Shown here in pieces: positions 25,687 to 38,755 of a stretch of DNA of 64,000 bases (positions within the stretch are counted from its first letter, which is position 1; each line of letters starts with the position of its first letter). The notes beneath the pieces are model-generated. The model saw only the letters and a program-made list of their open reading frames with translations, was not told the origin of the DNA and searched no databases. A program made the translations under genes and the position numbers. This DNA is from Certhia americana (Eukaryota > Chordata > Aves > Passeriformes > Certhiidae), in contig CM031857.1 of assembly GCA_018697195.1 (NCBI GenBank), forward strand, positions 61,878,848 through 61,942,847. The letters run 5' to 3'.

Positions 25687-25739
<53 letters not shown>

Positions 25740-25750
25740 CACACACACAG
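25687..25750. repeat. (TA)n followed by (CA)n compound microsatellite
   Basis: About 47 bases of alternating AT pass through ATACATAC into ACACACACAC. The (TA) part is self-complementary and prone to cruciform extrusion and polymerase slippage. Confidence 0.95.
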
Positions 25751-27136
25751 AGAGGCATGTATGTACATTTTCTGGGTTTAAAGATTTGAAATGTGTAAGA
25801 CCTGTCTGGGAATCTGATATTTTATAGAGTCACATGAAAAGAGGACATTTCCTCAAATCCTAAGAGTTGGATTAGTCTGTCAGCACTCCAAGAAAGCTGA
25901 GACCCTTGTGCATGACTGGTCTGTCAGGGTCCCGTTGTGAGGACGCCACTGAATGGTGCACTGGTCAATTCAGGTCAATTCAGAGATCAGTTCAACCTCT
26001 GACTTATTTAGGGACACATGCCAACAGGTATCTCTTCTCATGGATCTCCACACCTTTGCTCATCACAGGAGACTGCATCCTTGAAGGACTTGAATTAACA
26101 GTATACAGAATAACATTCTTTAATAATAATATCATGACAGGTTAAGGTTTGAGGATTGACAGTGAGAGTATCTGACTGCAAAAATACATTCAAATCAATG
26201 CACAGACAAGCTGTAACCCCTAACAAAAATTTCCTCAAGATAATAATTCAGGGCCTGTAGAGTATGGTTCTTACTCAATAGGTGTCCCTGTGGAAGACAA
26301 GACATATTCAGCCCTACAACAGTTCCAAGAAGCTACCATGTAGTCTTTCCTAAATTCTCACCATTCTTAACTTACTTTTATAGTATTTATTTGCATTTAA
26401 GTAGAATGTGAGAGATTCTAATCATACATCTTATTCAGTGAGCAGTAGTCATACTTTGGAGGTGGGTAATATAAGTATTATATATCAAATAACCTTGGGA
26501 CAGGGAAACACATCAGTCCAAGGAAAGTGATTTTGCCACAATTGCTGATTCCAAAGGAGGTCATCTTCCTTTATCTGTCTTGGCTGTCAACTGCTGCAAG
26601 GCTTATCAGCTAACAAGTATCAACAAGTTCCTCTTGGAATTCTGCTTTTAATCATCTTTTGATTGTGTTCTCTGTTGGGGAAGCTGGGCACGCTGACCAT
26701 ATTCCATGAACGTAACAGCAAACACATTTTCCCCCATAATTTCCATGTGGTTATAACTGTGTCTATAACTTTCCAAACTTTAATTGTGCCCCCAGTCATT
26801 TTTCCATACATGGCATGACACAAAAGACAAGATGGCCTGGAATGGAGTGAAAGGATGTAGAGATGCCTGTACAAGTATAGTGGAATAATTTTCAAAGACT
26901 GAGAAGTCAAGCCAGACCAGTTTTATCTGCACTACCTACTGGAGGCATCCTTTGATATATTCTGTCCTCTGAACCATGTTATTTTCTGGCTTCTACAGCT
27001 GTGGAGCTAACCTGTATCAGACAATGTTTTAACAAGTTGTATGGAAAATCAATAACCTAGTGACACAGTTTGCTTTTAGTCTGGTTTATTAAGCAATATG
27101 GATATGTCATTTATTTGTAATTCATCCAATTTTGTG
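25751..27136. other. Unassigned DNA, some stretches not AT-rich
   Basis: 25880-26130 and 26490-26950 have more balanced composition than the background and may be old repeats. The minus-strand open stretch at 26620-26910 shows no conserved motif that I can name. Confidence 0.4.
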
Positions 27137-27547
27137 TGTTATCCAGGTTTCAGCCAAGGACAGGGTTGATTTTTTGCAATATTGGAAGGTGGCAGGGAGA
27201 AGAGAGTTTGGCCAGGACCCAGATGTTATTTGTTTCCACCTTACTTTTTTGCGGGTGAGGGAGAGGGGATATCACATTGAGGTTTGATTCCTGAGCATCT
27301 TACGTGTAAATCATCCTCACTTTTGTACATTTTTGTTATTAATGTTGATATTATTCTTAATTTTCTTATCTCATTCTTATCTTAACCCATGTCCTCTGCA
27401 TATTTTGGCTTCAAATCTTCTCTCTGGCCATCTATGGGAGGGAGGGTGAGTGGAAGATGAGGGAAGATAAGCAAGCCAGCAGCAGTGTGGTTTGGGGAGT
27501 CTCAGTGGGAGAACTATACTGGGGAATATAATTCCTAAACCAGTACA
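27137..27547 (+). mobile_element. Solo ERV LTR (411 bp) with 4-bp target-site duplication
   Basis: Starts TGTTATCCAGGTTTCAGCCA and ends ATTCCTAAACCAGTACA, giving TG...CA termini. It is flanked on both sides by TGTG (27133-27136 and 27548-27551), a possible 4-bp target-site duplication as made by gammaretrovirus-like integrases, though so short and simple a match could be chance. Internal blocks AGGACAGGGTTGATTTTTTG, GAGAGGGGATATCACATTGA and TTCAAATCTTCTCTCTGGCC are familiar from avian LTRs. No internal retroviral sequence adjoins, so LTR-LTR recombination probably left it. Confidence 0.72.
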
Positions 27548-30500
27548 TGTGCATTGTGTCCTGATACTCACTGCAGGCCAATTTAATATCAGGTGTACAG
27601 TTCAAATGATTATGTCAAAGTAGAATCTTTTTTATCATTCTGTCATTTACTTTTGATATTCTTTTGAAAGCAAATATTATTCTTGCAAATTTATTTCGTC
27701 TACTGGTAAAATATATCAATAACTACCCCCAAAATAAGTGACACAAAATAGAATATATCTTTTAAAAGTAATTTTTTAACTAATTTTTGCACTAAAGAAA
27801 CCAGTGTACTTGAAAAGTACAAGTTCATAATTTTGTTATAAATATCTGTTTGTATTCCACAAGTGATTGGAAGAATAAGAAATGTGAAGAAAAATCATTT
27901 ATTCACCTTAAAGGTTAATTTCTGAGTAACAGTCAATACTGGTGAAACCTGCAGCAATGAAAAAGGCAAGCACAGATGCACTCTAAGAGAAATTACTTTT
28001 TTAACCTGTGAGTATTTTTGCACAAAGGACCACCTGTCTATAAAAGTAAATAAGTATTGATTACATGAAAGTTTATTCCATCAGAATTTAACATAGGCAG
28101 CAGTTTTCCTCATGAAAACCACTTGTATAGGTTTTGCCTTGAGAGGAAAAACTTAATAGTATCCAGATATCCTTTCATTTTCAAGAATGTGTGTTATCCC
28201 AGTCCTTCATATAAAGCTAGATAGGCAAATTTATACATCTGAAACAGGTATTTTCTACATATTTACCATAAACCAAATATAAATTATATTTTTCAGCATA
28301 TGATGAGAAATTAAGAAATTACAAGAGATATTATGCTGATACACCATAGATACATTTTTATTTTGTCAGTTAATTTTTTTAGTATAGAATTTGTTTGTTT
28401 GCTTGCTTTTTCTGCAGGATAAGAACCGTATAAACTGGTGAGCAAGGGTTTTCAGGATATTCAAGGTTTACAAACTCTGTCATTGACTAGTTACACTTGA
28501 ATATAAATGCAAAATGAAACATAAACCTATTACGTCCCTCCAAGAAATAAATCTGAATAAGCTTCTTGGAATATATCTGCTGTGGTTTCATCAGCTTTTT
28601 ACAGAGATGATGGATTTCTGTGTTAAGATATATGGCAACCAATGTCAGTGTAGTTATTTACTATGTGGAGAAGATCAGAATTTTTGTTATTGATTCAATG
28701 AGATGAATTTTTTTATGTACCAGGCTTTTTAGAAGTCTGCAAAATCTAAATCTATAGGCTGATTTTCATAAGTATTATCTTTAAAAGGTGTTGATAATCC
28801 ACCTATTTTTTAATTATTAGTATTATTAGAAATAGATTTGGTGTCTCATTCTGATCAGCAAGATACAAGCTTCTGATCTTTAAGATTTATGTAATTAGAG
28901 ATACTAAACAGAGAAGAACTGAGTAATCTCTGAAGAATGAGAAAAGTGCAAACTGCATTTTTTTGATTCCCCTCTTCTTCCTGGCAATTCAATTCAACAT
29001 GTTATAGTGCTGATAATTCTCATCAAGACCACTATTCCTTGTTCCATGGACTGTGTGCACATCCATAAACAAAATAGAGGTTTTAGCTCAAAAATCTTAT
29101 TCTGTAAATGTCAGAAACTGACAATGACCTATAGTGTCCAGGAAGCTGCTCATGTTTGTTTTTGTATTTGTGTAGGTGAGTTTGTTCTGTTTGTTTGGTT
29201 TGGGATTGTTTGTTTAAATTTCTTTCTAGGGTTTTCTTTATTTGTTGTTAAAATAGTGGCTACTTCTCTCTGCGCTAAAGCAAGAGGTTTATTTTGTTGC
29301 TTCATTTTGTTTAGTTCACTGGTCGTGGTCTCTAAAAATAAAAAAAAAAAGAAAAACCAAAACTAAACAAAACCAACACAATCCCCTAAAAATATTCTGC
29401 AGAGGAGGAAAAGAATAATACAGTTTAGCCACACTTATAACTAGAAGGGGTTATCACAGCTGGTTGTGGGCACTTTTACGTTGACTAAGCCCTAAAAATA
29501 TCTCATCATTTGCCTATAAAAAGGCCAATTTAAAAGTCTGATTTATCAGTTGCAGGAGAGACTGTCTTAACTTGCCACACCTACACCATGATATTGTGGA
29601 CTGGAATATGTGTTATGAGGATAAACCCTCAAAGCAATTTACCTTTAAACTGAATTCTATTTTTCCAAGTCAGGTTCCTAAGTCAACTATTGAACCTTTC
29701 TTGCATTAGTAAATCTGAGAGTATGTGAAAAGAGGATTTGCCAGACAGAGCCAGTCAACCAATATAAATATTGACTGTGAGGAATATTTTGTAGACCAAG
29801 AGCCCTAGAGCCAATCTAGGCTGTAATTGACTTTTGGAATAAATACTTTTCTCAATTTAAAAACAAACCCCAATGAATTTTCATTCTCATAAAATGATGT
29901 AACTTTTTAAAAAAACTTCTTCTTCAAATTAAAAATTAATACAACATGTCTGTAATGTCCCTCATAGAATATTTTTTCTCTATTAAGGAATTTTCACAGC
30001 TTTCACCTTGCATGGAAATAGTATAGTGTACAGACTACAGGTTGGAAAAGAGCACTTGGGTAAAGAGAAGAATGGAGGAAAGATTTGAATCTGGATGTGA
30101 TACTGAGAGGACTCTGAGAATAAAACTATCTGTTAAAGCCAGGAAGATTTGTAAGGATGTGATTCTCCTTAACAAATGCAACTCAAAACATAAGGTACTC
30201 AGCAGCTAAACAGATCTTTTATTTTACATCAGTGTAAATTAGGAATTGATTTTCCTTCACTAGTCTTTTCAAAACATTTCTAACTATGTTGTCTTTATCA
30301 GATAAAGACAGTAAATAAACACATTGTTTGCATTTTACTATAACCTCTTAAGTTAAGGGTAGTTTTTAAAAAAAAAAAAATAGCTAAGGTATGCTTACCC
30401 AACTTGCACAGATCCAAATAACTAGGTCATTGCAGCATTTGTACTCAGAACCCCACACTCCTACCAATTTCCACAAGGAGGCCATAGGGTAACAAGTTAT

Positions 30501-32251
30501 ACATCTACTAAAGCTTCATAAATCAATTTGAGAGCTAATGTTATAGAGGTCAGCAGACAAAGCATCTTCAGTTATAAACAGAAAAAAAATCACTTACGAG
30601 ACTGTGAATTACTGAGGAATATTACTGAAACAAAGCATTCCAAAGGAGAATGTAAGAAATAAGGCATTTTCCTTTGATAATGTTGCAAAATTTCAAATGG
30701 TTGCTGTTCTACGGCTGCAGAACAGAACTCTGAATAAAATTGTCATTTCTATTGAAACTGCTAGATAATATAATTGATAATCATGGAAGGGGGAAAAGGA
30801 TAGATGTATCAAAATACATAAATCACAATCTATGGTGAATAGTATAAGTATGCAGTCAGTTTCTAGGCATTATATAGACCAAACATAAAGTGTTATGTAA
30901 CGGCCACTGAGCAGCAGAGGTGAGGATTGCTGTTATAGTCTTTGATACAGCACATTTTATCAGGTTAAATCCTGAGAAATGAGGAAGGACAATTGACAAT
31001 GATTTGCTGAGGACTTTTTGGACCAGAGGGTAGGGACAGATGGGTGAAAAAAGACAGTAATCAGGGAAACTGCTGCAGAAAAGCAAACCAGAGGAGAAAG
31101 AGGAAATTTGTATGCAGAAGGGTGGAAGTAATGCTTTCAAACTATAGAAATGCAGTGGGAAGGAAAAAGATTTATTTTCCAGCCTTTTCTTATCTTTATC
31201 ATTCAGCAGTTCAAACCCTTTTTAAAAATATATATATTTAATTATCTTGTTCAGTTAAATCAAATATAAATTTAAATGTGAAAAATCATTGATTTTTTTT
31301 ACACATTTTCATCTTGAAGGAATGATGAGTGTTATACCAGGCTTTTGACTATTTTTGGTTTTTTGTTTGTATGTTTGTTTTTTCACCTGGGGTTTTGTTG
31401 TTTGCTTGTTTGCCTGTTTTGATTCCATACCTTTTAAATATTTTAATCTCGATGTTAAGGACTTTAGCATACAACATTTTTGGAGGTAAGCAGTGGGAAG
31501 TACAGACCTCAGTCTTGAATCTCCAGGATCTATGGACCACCAGAGGGGAGTTTTAAAGGAAAAGTTTCAGTATGAAATAACCTGTATGTTTCTAGCATCT
31601 TCCTACAGTCCTTAACACCCAGGAAACAGAAGGCTTTTGAAGTTCATGTAGTGTGCATTGCTCTCAGCTGGATGAGAAATGTTTTAATTCATTTCTTTTC
31701 TAGAGCTGAGCAAAACTGAATAGTTAATGGGATCTTAAACTGAATATTTATCTTCCTGTGATCCTCAAGAGAATTTGAGAAAGAGCAAAAATTTGTAACA
31801 AATTATTTTGCTACTGTCATTTTTCCACTAACTATAGCTGTCTTTCCTGAAGATTGGCCTTGAAAATCAAATACAATCCAAGTAAACCAAGTATATCATC
31901 AGAAGTGGAAAGTGTCTGAATTAATATGTGAATTGATGTTCTTGTTGACTGTGGTTTTCAATATTTTTTTTCTTGGAAAACAGATACCCATTACAGTACT
32001 TCTTCCATGATACCCCTTGCAGAAAAGATATTTGTTAGATTTATGAGATACTGCTGAAAATTCATGCAGGTATTCAAAAGAACAGAAGGCCATTTTATTT
32101 GAATGATATGCAAATAAAATTAAAATTGTTGGTCATACTTCTGTGTATGAAGGTATGAGCCAGATTCTTAGAACAGAGTGGATTGACTCTAAGCATCTGT
32201 AACTGAAAAGTTTAGGTATTGCATAATTTTACTATATGAGACTTTAGAATC
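27548..32251. other. AT-rich non-coding DNA, nothing firmly recognised
   Basis: A segment near 29500-29880 has a TATA-like AATATAAATA and a later AATAAA in GGAATAAATACTTTTC, which could be a worn LTR, but no termini are visible. The rest shows only short random open stretches and homopolymers. Confidence 0.5.
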
Positions 32252-33302
32252 TTTATTGGGTTTACATGCCAAAATTTTGGTATCAGGGAAACTTCAGAGA
32301 CTAGGAGCTGCCCTTGTGTCAGGAAGAATCATCTCAAGCTGGCTCAAAGAAGGATCCACACCTGGCAAAGCTGAGCTCATTATCTATGTTAGTGGTGCTT
32401 CTGTGATATCATATTTTAAAGAGATAGTAAAAAATGCTGTGCAGCAGATTTGAGAGAAGATGAGAAATATGAGAGAAACAACTGCCCAGGCACCAAGACC
32501 AAATAAGAACGAGATGGAGGAGGTGCTTCAGGCATTGAAACAGAAATTCCCCCACAGCTCAAGAAGACTGAGATGTATCCCTGAAACCCATGGAGGATCA
32601 CAGTGAAGCAGATATCCACCTGCAGTCTGCAGAGGAACCTACGGTGGATCATGTCAACCATGAATGAAGCTGCAGCTCAGAGAGACTCCACATGTGGACA
32701 GGTTCTTAACAGGAGACAATGCCCATGGACAGAAGCCCAAATTATTGCGGGTTTTCTGAAAGAAGCTGTGGGATCCATACTGGAGCAGCTTGTATCTGAA
32801 GGTCTCTAAGCTCTATCATATGGAAGAAGTCCACAATGAAGCAGTTCTTAAAGCATTGCAGCCCATGGGAAGGAATGTTGGAACACTTTTGGAAGGACTG
32901 TATCCCACTAGCAGGACCTAACACAGTAGCAGGGTACTAGTGTGAAGAGGAAAGTCCAACAGATAAGAAGGCTTAGGAACTGACTTCAACCTACTTTCTC
33001 CATGTCCCTGAGATATGTGAAAGGAAGAGATAGAGATGTCAAGAAGAAAGTTGAACCTGGCAAGAGTGAGTTTGGAGAGAGTAGGTGGTTTCAGATTTCT
33101 TTTCAGTAACTAGAAATAAATTGAACTAAATTGAATACAATCTCTTTTGCCCATTTACCCAGGTGCATGAACTTCCTGTCCTTGTTTCAAACCATGACCT
33201 TTGTAATTTTTTGTCTCAATTTTTTCTTTCTGTTCTTTTGAGGACAAGGAGTGGTAGAGCGGCTTGATGGCCATGGTGGCCAGCCAAAATCAGGCCATCA
33301 CA
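32252..33302 (+). mobile_element. Solo ERVL-like LTR (about 1.05 kb), decayed
   Basis: Begins TTTATTGGGTTTACATGCC, where the better copy at 52355 has TGTATTGGGTTTGCATGGCC, and ends GGTGGCCAGCCAAAATCAGG then CCATCACA. Flanks GAATC (32247-32251) and GAACC (33303-33307) match at 4 of 5 bases, fitting the 5-bp duplication of ERVL/ERVK-type integration. Internal blocks shared with the other copy include an ATATTTTAAAGAG promoter-like segment near 32410 and an AGACTGAGATGTATCCCTG segment. Open stretches across it (32256-32453, 32603-32809 and minus 32416-32661) are LTR sequence. Confidence 0.85.
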
Positions 33303-33339
33303 GAACCTCAAACATTTTCAATAGTTAGAATGATATTGT

Positions 33340-33340
<1 letters not shown>

Positions 33341-33383
<43 letters not shown>
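33341..33383. repeat. (CA)n microsatellite
   Basis: Twenty-one perfect CA dinucleotides, 38 bp beyond the end of the LTR at 33302. Confidence 0.98.
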
Positions 33384-33388
<5 letters not shown>

Positions 33389-36300
33389 GGTGTCAGGAAC
33401 CTTCTCACTTGCTGAGGAACACACATTTTCCTTCTGAAAGGATAGAATCAGTGCAGTACAGCTTTAAATTCATGAAGACCTTCACGAGCTAATTCTTAGC
33501 TTCTATAAATTCATGTTCATTCCATGTAATCCAATTTTCAGTGCTAGAAAAACTTAAAATTATGTGCCTTGCACAATCATTTGATAAGAAGAATCAAGGT
33601 GAGCTTTTTTCAGAAGCACATGCATCAGTGTGGAGACTGTGCTTTATTGATACGTATGAATATGGATTTAGCTAATTCCACTATCAAACAGATGTTTCAT
33701 TTGTATACTGAATCATTTCATATAACTGATTCAGTATTAAAATTATAATAAAATACATAAGTGGTGTTTTTAATAGTTACCTGTTAGATCTTTAACCAAT
33801 TTGATTTAGAACAACAGTGGCTGAATAATAGCACACATTTCAGAAAGTGCTGTAATAGGTGAGAAGTCAGGTTTCTTAAAAAATCCCAAAGTAGAAATAA
33901 TAGTATTTTTTTAATATATTGCCCTTCTCTTCCTAAACTGAGGCTTGGAATGGCTTATGCAGATAGAAAAAAAGTACTAAAAGAGCTCTATTTTGCTGGA
34001 TTTTAGTATAGGATTGCTCTAATATTGCTACCAATTTGAATGCTACTCAACAGCCTACAGGAGATCTGCATTTTGATGCAAATAGTGTTATCTCAGTCAT
34101 TAGAGGTTTTAGGGTATAGGCTAGGGATTAATATTTATAGCTGCTTACAGAAGTGGAAATTAATCTCACAGTGTATTTTAAGACTTGTTTTCACTCCTTA
34201 TTGGAAGGGGAAAAAAAAAGAGATATAACAGAGTTCTGAAACACAGCGAAAATGCTTGAAACACTAAGCATTGCTGAATTTTGCATGTCTGTAAGGTTAA
34301 ATTTTCTGCTTTAAAGCAGATAGGTCAAAAACATCTCAGAGTTTTGATATCTTTTTCTTTCATCAAATTCTTTTTCAGACCTGAGAGACAGGTTTTCAAA
34401 CCATGACATTCTTCTGAAAAGAAAAATTGCCAATTCTTATCCACCACCGCACCATCATTTCTCCCAGATCACTTCATAGCTCCCCAGTGAACCGAGGAAG
34501 ATGTGTTGCATGCATTGTCATACCATGAGCCTTACAAGAATTTTACATTAAATTAATAGTAAGAGAGATAGTATTGATTATGGTCCCTCTACTGTCTACC
34601 TCTATAGAAAAATATCTCAGACAAAGAATCAGTGTTAGTAGAGTTATGCAACCATGAATCAAGATAAGGCAATTATAAGAAAGTTAAGAGACAGAATCAA
34701 CATATTCATAAATCTCAGGTTCTGTGGATTTTAAATTCAGTTCCACAACCCCATTTCACTTCTTCTTTTAAAATGATTCTTCAAAAGGTAAAATCGCTAA
34801 GGAATATGACATTTTAATTTGAACAGTAAAGTGAAAATATTTATTTAATATAAACTTTAAAAGATGATCAAAAAAAGAAATATACGCGTGAAGCAATAAT
34901 TTTTTTTTTTTTTTTGTTAAGTCAGGTAACTACATATAAAACTTAAAGCAGTGAAGAAAATTGTCAATAAAGGAGTGACTCAGATCAGAAAGAAAAATCT
35001 CTCCGAAGACTACCAAACACATGGGGCAAAGCACAAATATGATTTCAACATTTTTTCCCCAGTTAATAAAGGTTAGAATCACCCCCATATATTTTAAACA
35101 TCCCAAAATTCGATAATCTTTGGTGTAACCCTAACCCTAACTTAATTTTTCCCCTCTCCAATACTGAAAAAAATATACCAACTCTGCAAGGCAATGTGTC
35201 ATTTTGACCACCTATGAAACACAATGCTCATGAAAAAAAATTACAAAGAGTTAAATATTCAAATAAAAGCACCACTTATTTGCTTTTATGAAGCACGAAT
35301 TATTGCACTGTTGGGTATGGGCAGTGATAGAGCAGCTAGGTGGGAATTTGTCTCTTAATCAAGATAACTCACTACATCTTGCTTATATTTGGAGCCAGGT
35401 GTAGCTTAAAAAGTTGCATTAGCTTCATGGACTGCCTCTGATAGGCCTGGGGATGAATGCAAAAAGTTTATCTGTTTCTGTGTAAATTTGCCTTTCAAAT
35501 GGAAGTGCAAAACAACCTTTTCCATGGCAACTGCAGCACCAAAGTTTAACTCATGTTTTATATTCCCATACAATATACTGCCCATGACAACTTGACCTCA
35601 GAATTATCGCTTTCAGCCTCTTCCCCTGTTCTTTCCAGCCCTTTCACAGAAATGCTGACTTGCTGACTTTCTTTTTCCTGGTGACAGAGATTACTTGCAT
35701 TTCAGCGAGTTCAGAAATCTGCTTGCTGTGACTGATAGCCTATCTGTGTGTGCGGATAGGCCAGCCTAATAAAGTATTTAATTTTTCTTAATCTGTCATC
35801 TTTTTTCTCAGAGTCCAAACGAACATTTTTATTCATTTTGAGGCTTTCAACCTCTGCAACATTAGAATGATATTGATCAGTTGAAAATTTTTTAATGGAT
35901 AAAAGAGAAAAGAGTGTGATAGAACAAAGACATTTTAAGTCTTGTTTTCTTAAAAGCACAGGAGAATCTAAGAAAAACATGTCAGAAGCAAATCAGTAGA
36001 GAAAATTACAGCTACACACAACTCATTCACATTGCAAATATCTTCCTCAGCCATGTCTAAGCCCTTTTCTCAGTTCTTAATCTAGGGTTCAGATTTCTTC
36101 TCTAGAGAGCAGTCTCTCAACTACCTTTTGTGTAAAACTGTCTATTAAGAGCACTTAGAAAGATAGTGGGACATCTGGGCTCCTTTTTTCCCATAGCCTA
36201 ACATATATAAAGACCATGCCCCTTCACTGACTTCCATAATCAATAAATTAGACACATTATGTTCCCTTCTTGTGTGACCTTTTTTTTTGTTGTTTGCTTT

Positions 36301-38639
36301 TTTGGGGGGTTGGTTTTGCATGGTTTTTGGGAATCCTTTTTTCTTATTTCTTCTTGTCTAACATTATTAAGTAACTAAATATCCACAACTTTGCATTCAA
36401 CCTGAGTAGTAGTTTCCTGATAAAAATATTCCTAGGAAGGTAAAGATTTATTTTTTTTTTTCATCTAGAAAGGGCATTGAACCTAGAAGTCTTTTGATAA
36501 AGGCAAGGTCTCAATCAGAGAGGTGTTCTTAGAGCATGACTAATACACAGTGACAGGATCTGACTCTTTACAAACTATCACTTACTTTTAAGTGCCATAA
36601 CTGTCAGCCTATAAGTTATTCATGTCTTTTGGACTACTCTTCATTTCTCTTATTGAAGCTATGTCACTATGCAGGAAAGAATTCAAGATTTATGAGGTTA
36701 AAAAGAGTGCTGAGAAGTGAATATAGCTAAATATCTTTACAGCTGGAACATCTACTTCAACGACGGGAACTTGATTTTCTGGGGTTTTATTCAGCCTGCT
36801 TTGACAGAGAAACATAGTTTATTTGATCATAAACATATTTTTTTAAAAACTGGATTCTATATCAATCAGTGCTAGTAGATATATGAGGGTTCTAGGTCTA
36901 TTTTTAAAATCTTCAGAAACTTCCACAGGCTTAAAAACTAGGCCTTGGAACTGGGGAAAAAAGCTTGTGCAAGTCCATTTTGCTAAGTGCTAAAAAATGA
37001 ATTCTTAGGAGAGACAATTTTTCAATCAGTAGCATCTGAACTTCTGAGGATACACATTTTGTTTTCACATGTCCTGACCTATAACCTCCTAAGTTCAAGG
37101 GCTATGTTTTCTACCTTTATTCCTAGTTCTTCCATCTCTGCAAAATAAGCCCTCAGTTACATGTCTCATATTTCTTTCAAGTTTTCCTTTCTATTAACCA
37201 GACTCTCTACTTTTCAAACCACCTTAATTTAGGAATAGCATTTTCCAAACATCTGTGTTATCATCCTTGTCAATTAATTTCCTTCATGACCTTCTTTCAT
37301 GTTGATAGACACGTGGTACCTTGCTTACCCAATCTTAGAAATTATTACTCTTTTACTCCTGACAACATGAGCTAAAATCTCAGGTTTAAACAGATAAGTT
37401 ATCAGTTGAAGGCCATTGCCCCAAACCACTTCTCCCCCGAGAAAGAAAGGAGAATGAAACACAGAATACGCCAACCAATTTCTAAGGCATTCTTTAAGTC
37501 TTCCTGGATTGAGACTATTCCACACAGACAAGTGTGACTAGCCCTTTGCTGATAAAATTTGCCCACTGTGGAAAAGCTTCAAATAAATACACTAGTGATG
37601 TTTACCTACTCCATGTAGGAGAAAAATCTTTGTAGTAGTTTAAGCATTTAAGTGTCATTTGGGTTTTCAATGAAAGTAAAGGGGATTATTTAATCTGTAT
37701 TTCTGCCTGATAGTTCCCTTCTTGGGAAATTTTTGAACCCACTGAATAACTTAAAGCAGATTTAGCACAGAGGTGGAAATTTGAAAGATATGTGACTTCT
37801 AATTTCACAGAAATAAGTGGATGGCTAGTGCTGGGACAGAGGTCTAATTACTTTTAAGCTGTCACATGACAGTCTTCACTACGCTGTCATTTCTTTGGGG
37901 AAAAAGATTCCACAATTTATTTTAACGAATACAAATTTAGTGAAGATTTGGTCTATTAAAATTAAATTGATTAATCAATGAAAAGACACATATCTGTATA
38001 AACAAGACTTCACTACAGCCAGTACTCTAATTGCCATGACACAGAGGACTGCATCCTGACCTACTAAGGAAGTGAATTAATTTGTGCTTTTCTTTAATGT
38101 AGATTGTAAATTTTAGATTTTTGTTCATTCACACTGTAAGTCTATTTCTATTTGAAAATAAATTATTGACTTTTGGTTCTCAGTATATTTTAATAACATA
38201 GGTTTTAAGGGTCTAAAACATGATTTTAAGGTTTTATGAGGTGGTAAATTTCTCATTTCAAGAGCAGAAAGTTGATATTTAAGTTTGGACCTTGTCTTTA
38301 GAATTTCCTAATGGCTATGTTGTTGCACAATATGTGATTTTAGTTGGTATCTATATATTGAGATACTCAGCATTTCCACTGCACAGTTTGGATAATTAAG
38401 ACGTGTTAATTGAGTTTCTCTATTCTTAACAAGGGCTTGGATGATATCTAAACTGAAGCATCTCACTTTTAGGGACATTTAAGTTTTTCTAAGTCTAGCT
38501 CAAACAGTCTTAAATGAGTAATTCACAGGTAAAGATACCAAAACTAATGAGAGAAAACTTAATTTGGAACTTTTTTTTCACTCAGAAAGGAAAATTTATG
38601 GTTTGAATAAATTTCTCCATCAGGTTCATGTCCTTATGT
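33384..38639. other. AT-rich non-coding DNA, nothing recognised apart from short simple repeats
   Basis: Contains a T homopolymer near 34900-34916 and a short TAACCCTAACCCTAAC at 35126-35141. No CR1, LTR or exon is supported. Confidence 0.55.
35126..35141. repeat. Short telomere-like (CCCTAA) stretch
   Basis: TAACCCTAACCCTAAC is 2.7 units of the vertebrate telomere repeat in the C-rich orientation. It is too short to claim as an interstitial telomeric site beyond chance or break repair. Confidence 0.5.
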
Positions 38640-38649
38640 TGAGGGCCCC

Positions 38650-38755
38650 TGAGCAGGATTCAGCACTACAGGTGGATTTTTGAGAGAGCAGAGTAGAGGG
38701 GAAGAGTCACTTCCCTCTGCATGCTCACTATGCTGCTTTTAATGCTGCTTTTAAT
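38650..38755 (-). mobile_element. Short CR1 fragment, minus orientation
   Basis: GCAGAGTAGAGGGGAAGAGT followed by CACTTCCCTCTGCATGCTCA and TGCTGCTTTTAATG matches the complement of a CR1 region seen in other minus copies (compare GCAGAGTAGAGCAGAACAAT at about 55917). A 12-bp tandem duplication, GCTGCTTTTAAT, lies inside it at about 38732-38755. It is old and short. Confidence 0.5.

Noticed and set aside
29500..29880. Possible LTR with TATA-like and AATAAA signals
   Set aside because: No TG/CA termini, target-site duplication or family blocks could be recognised.
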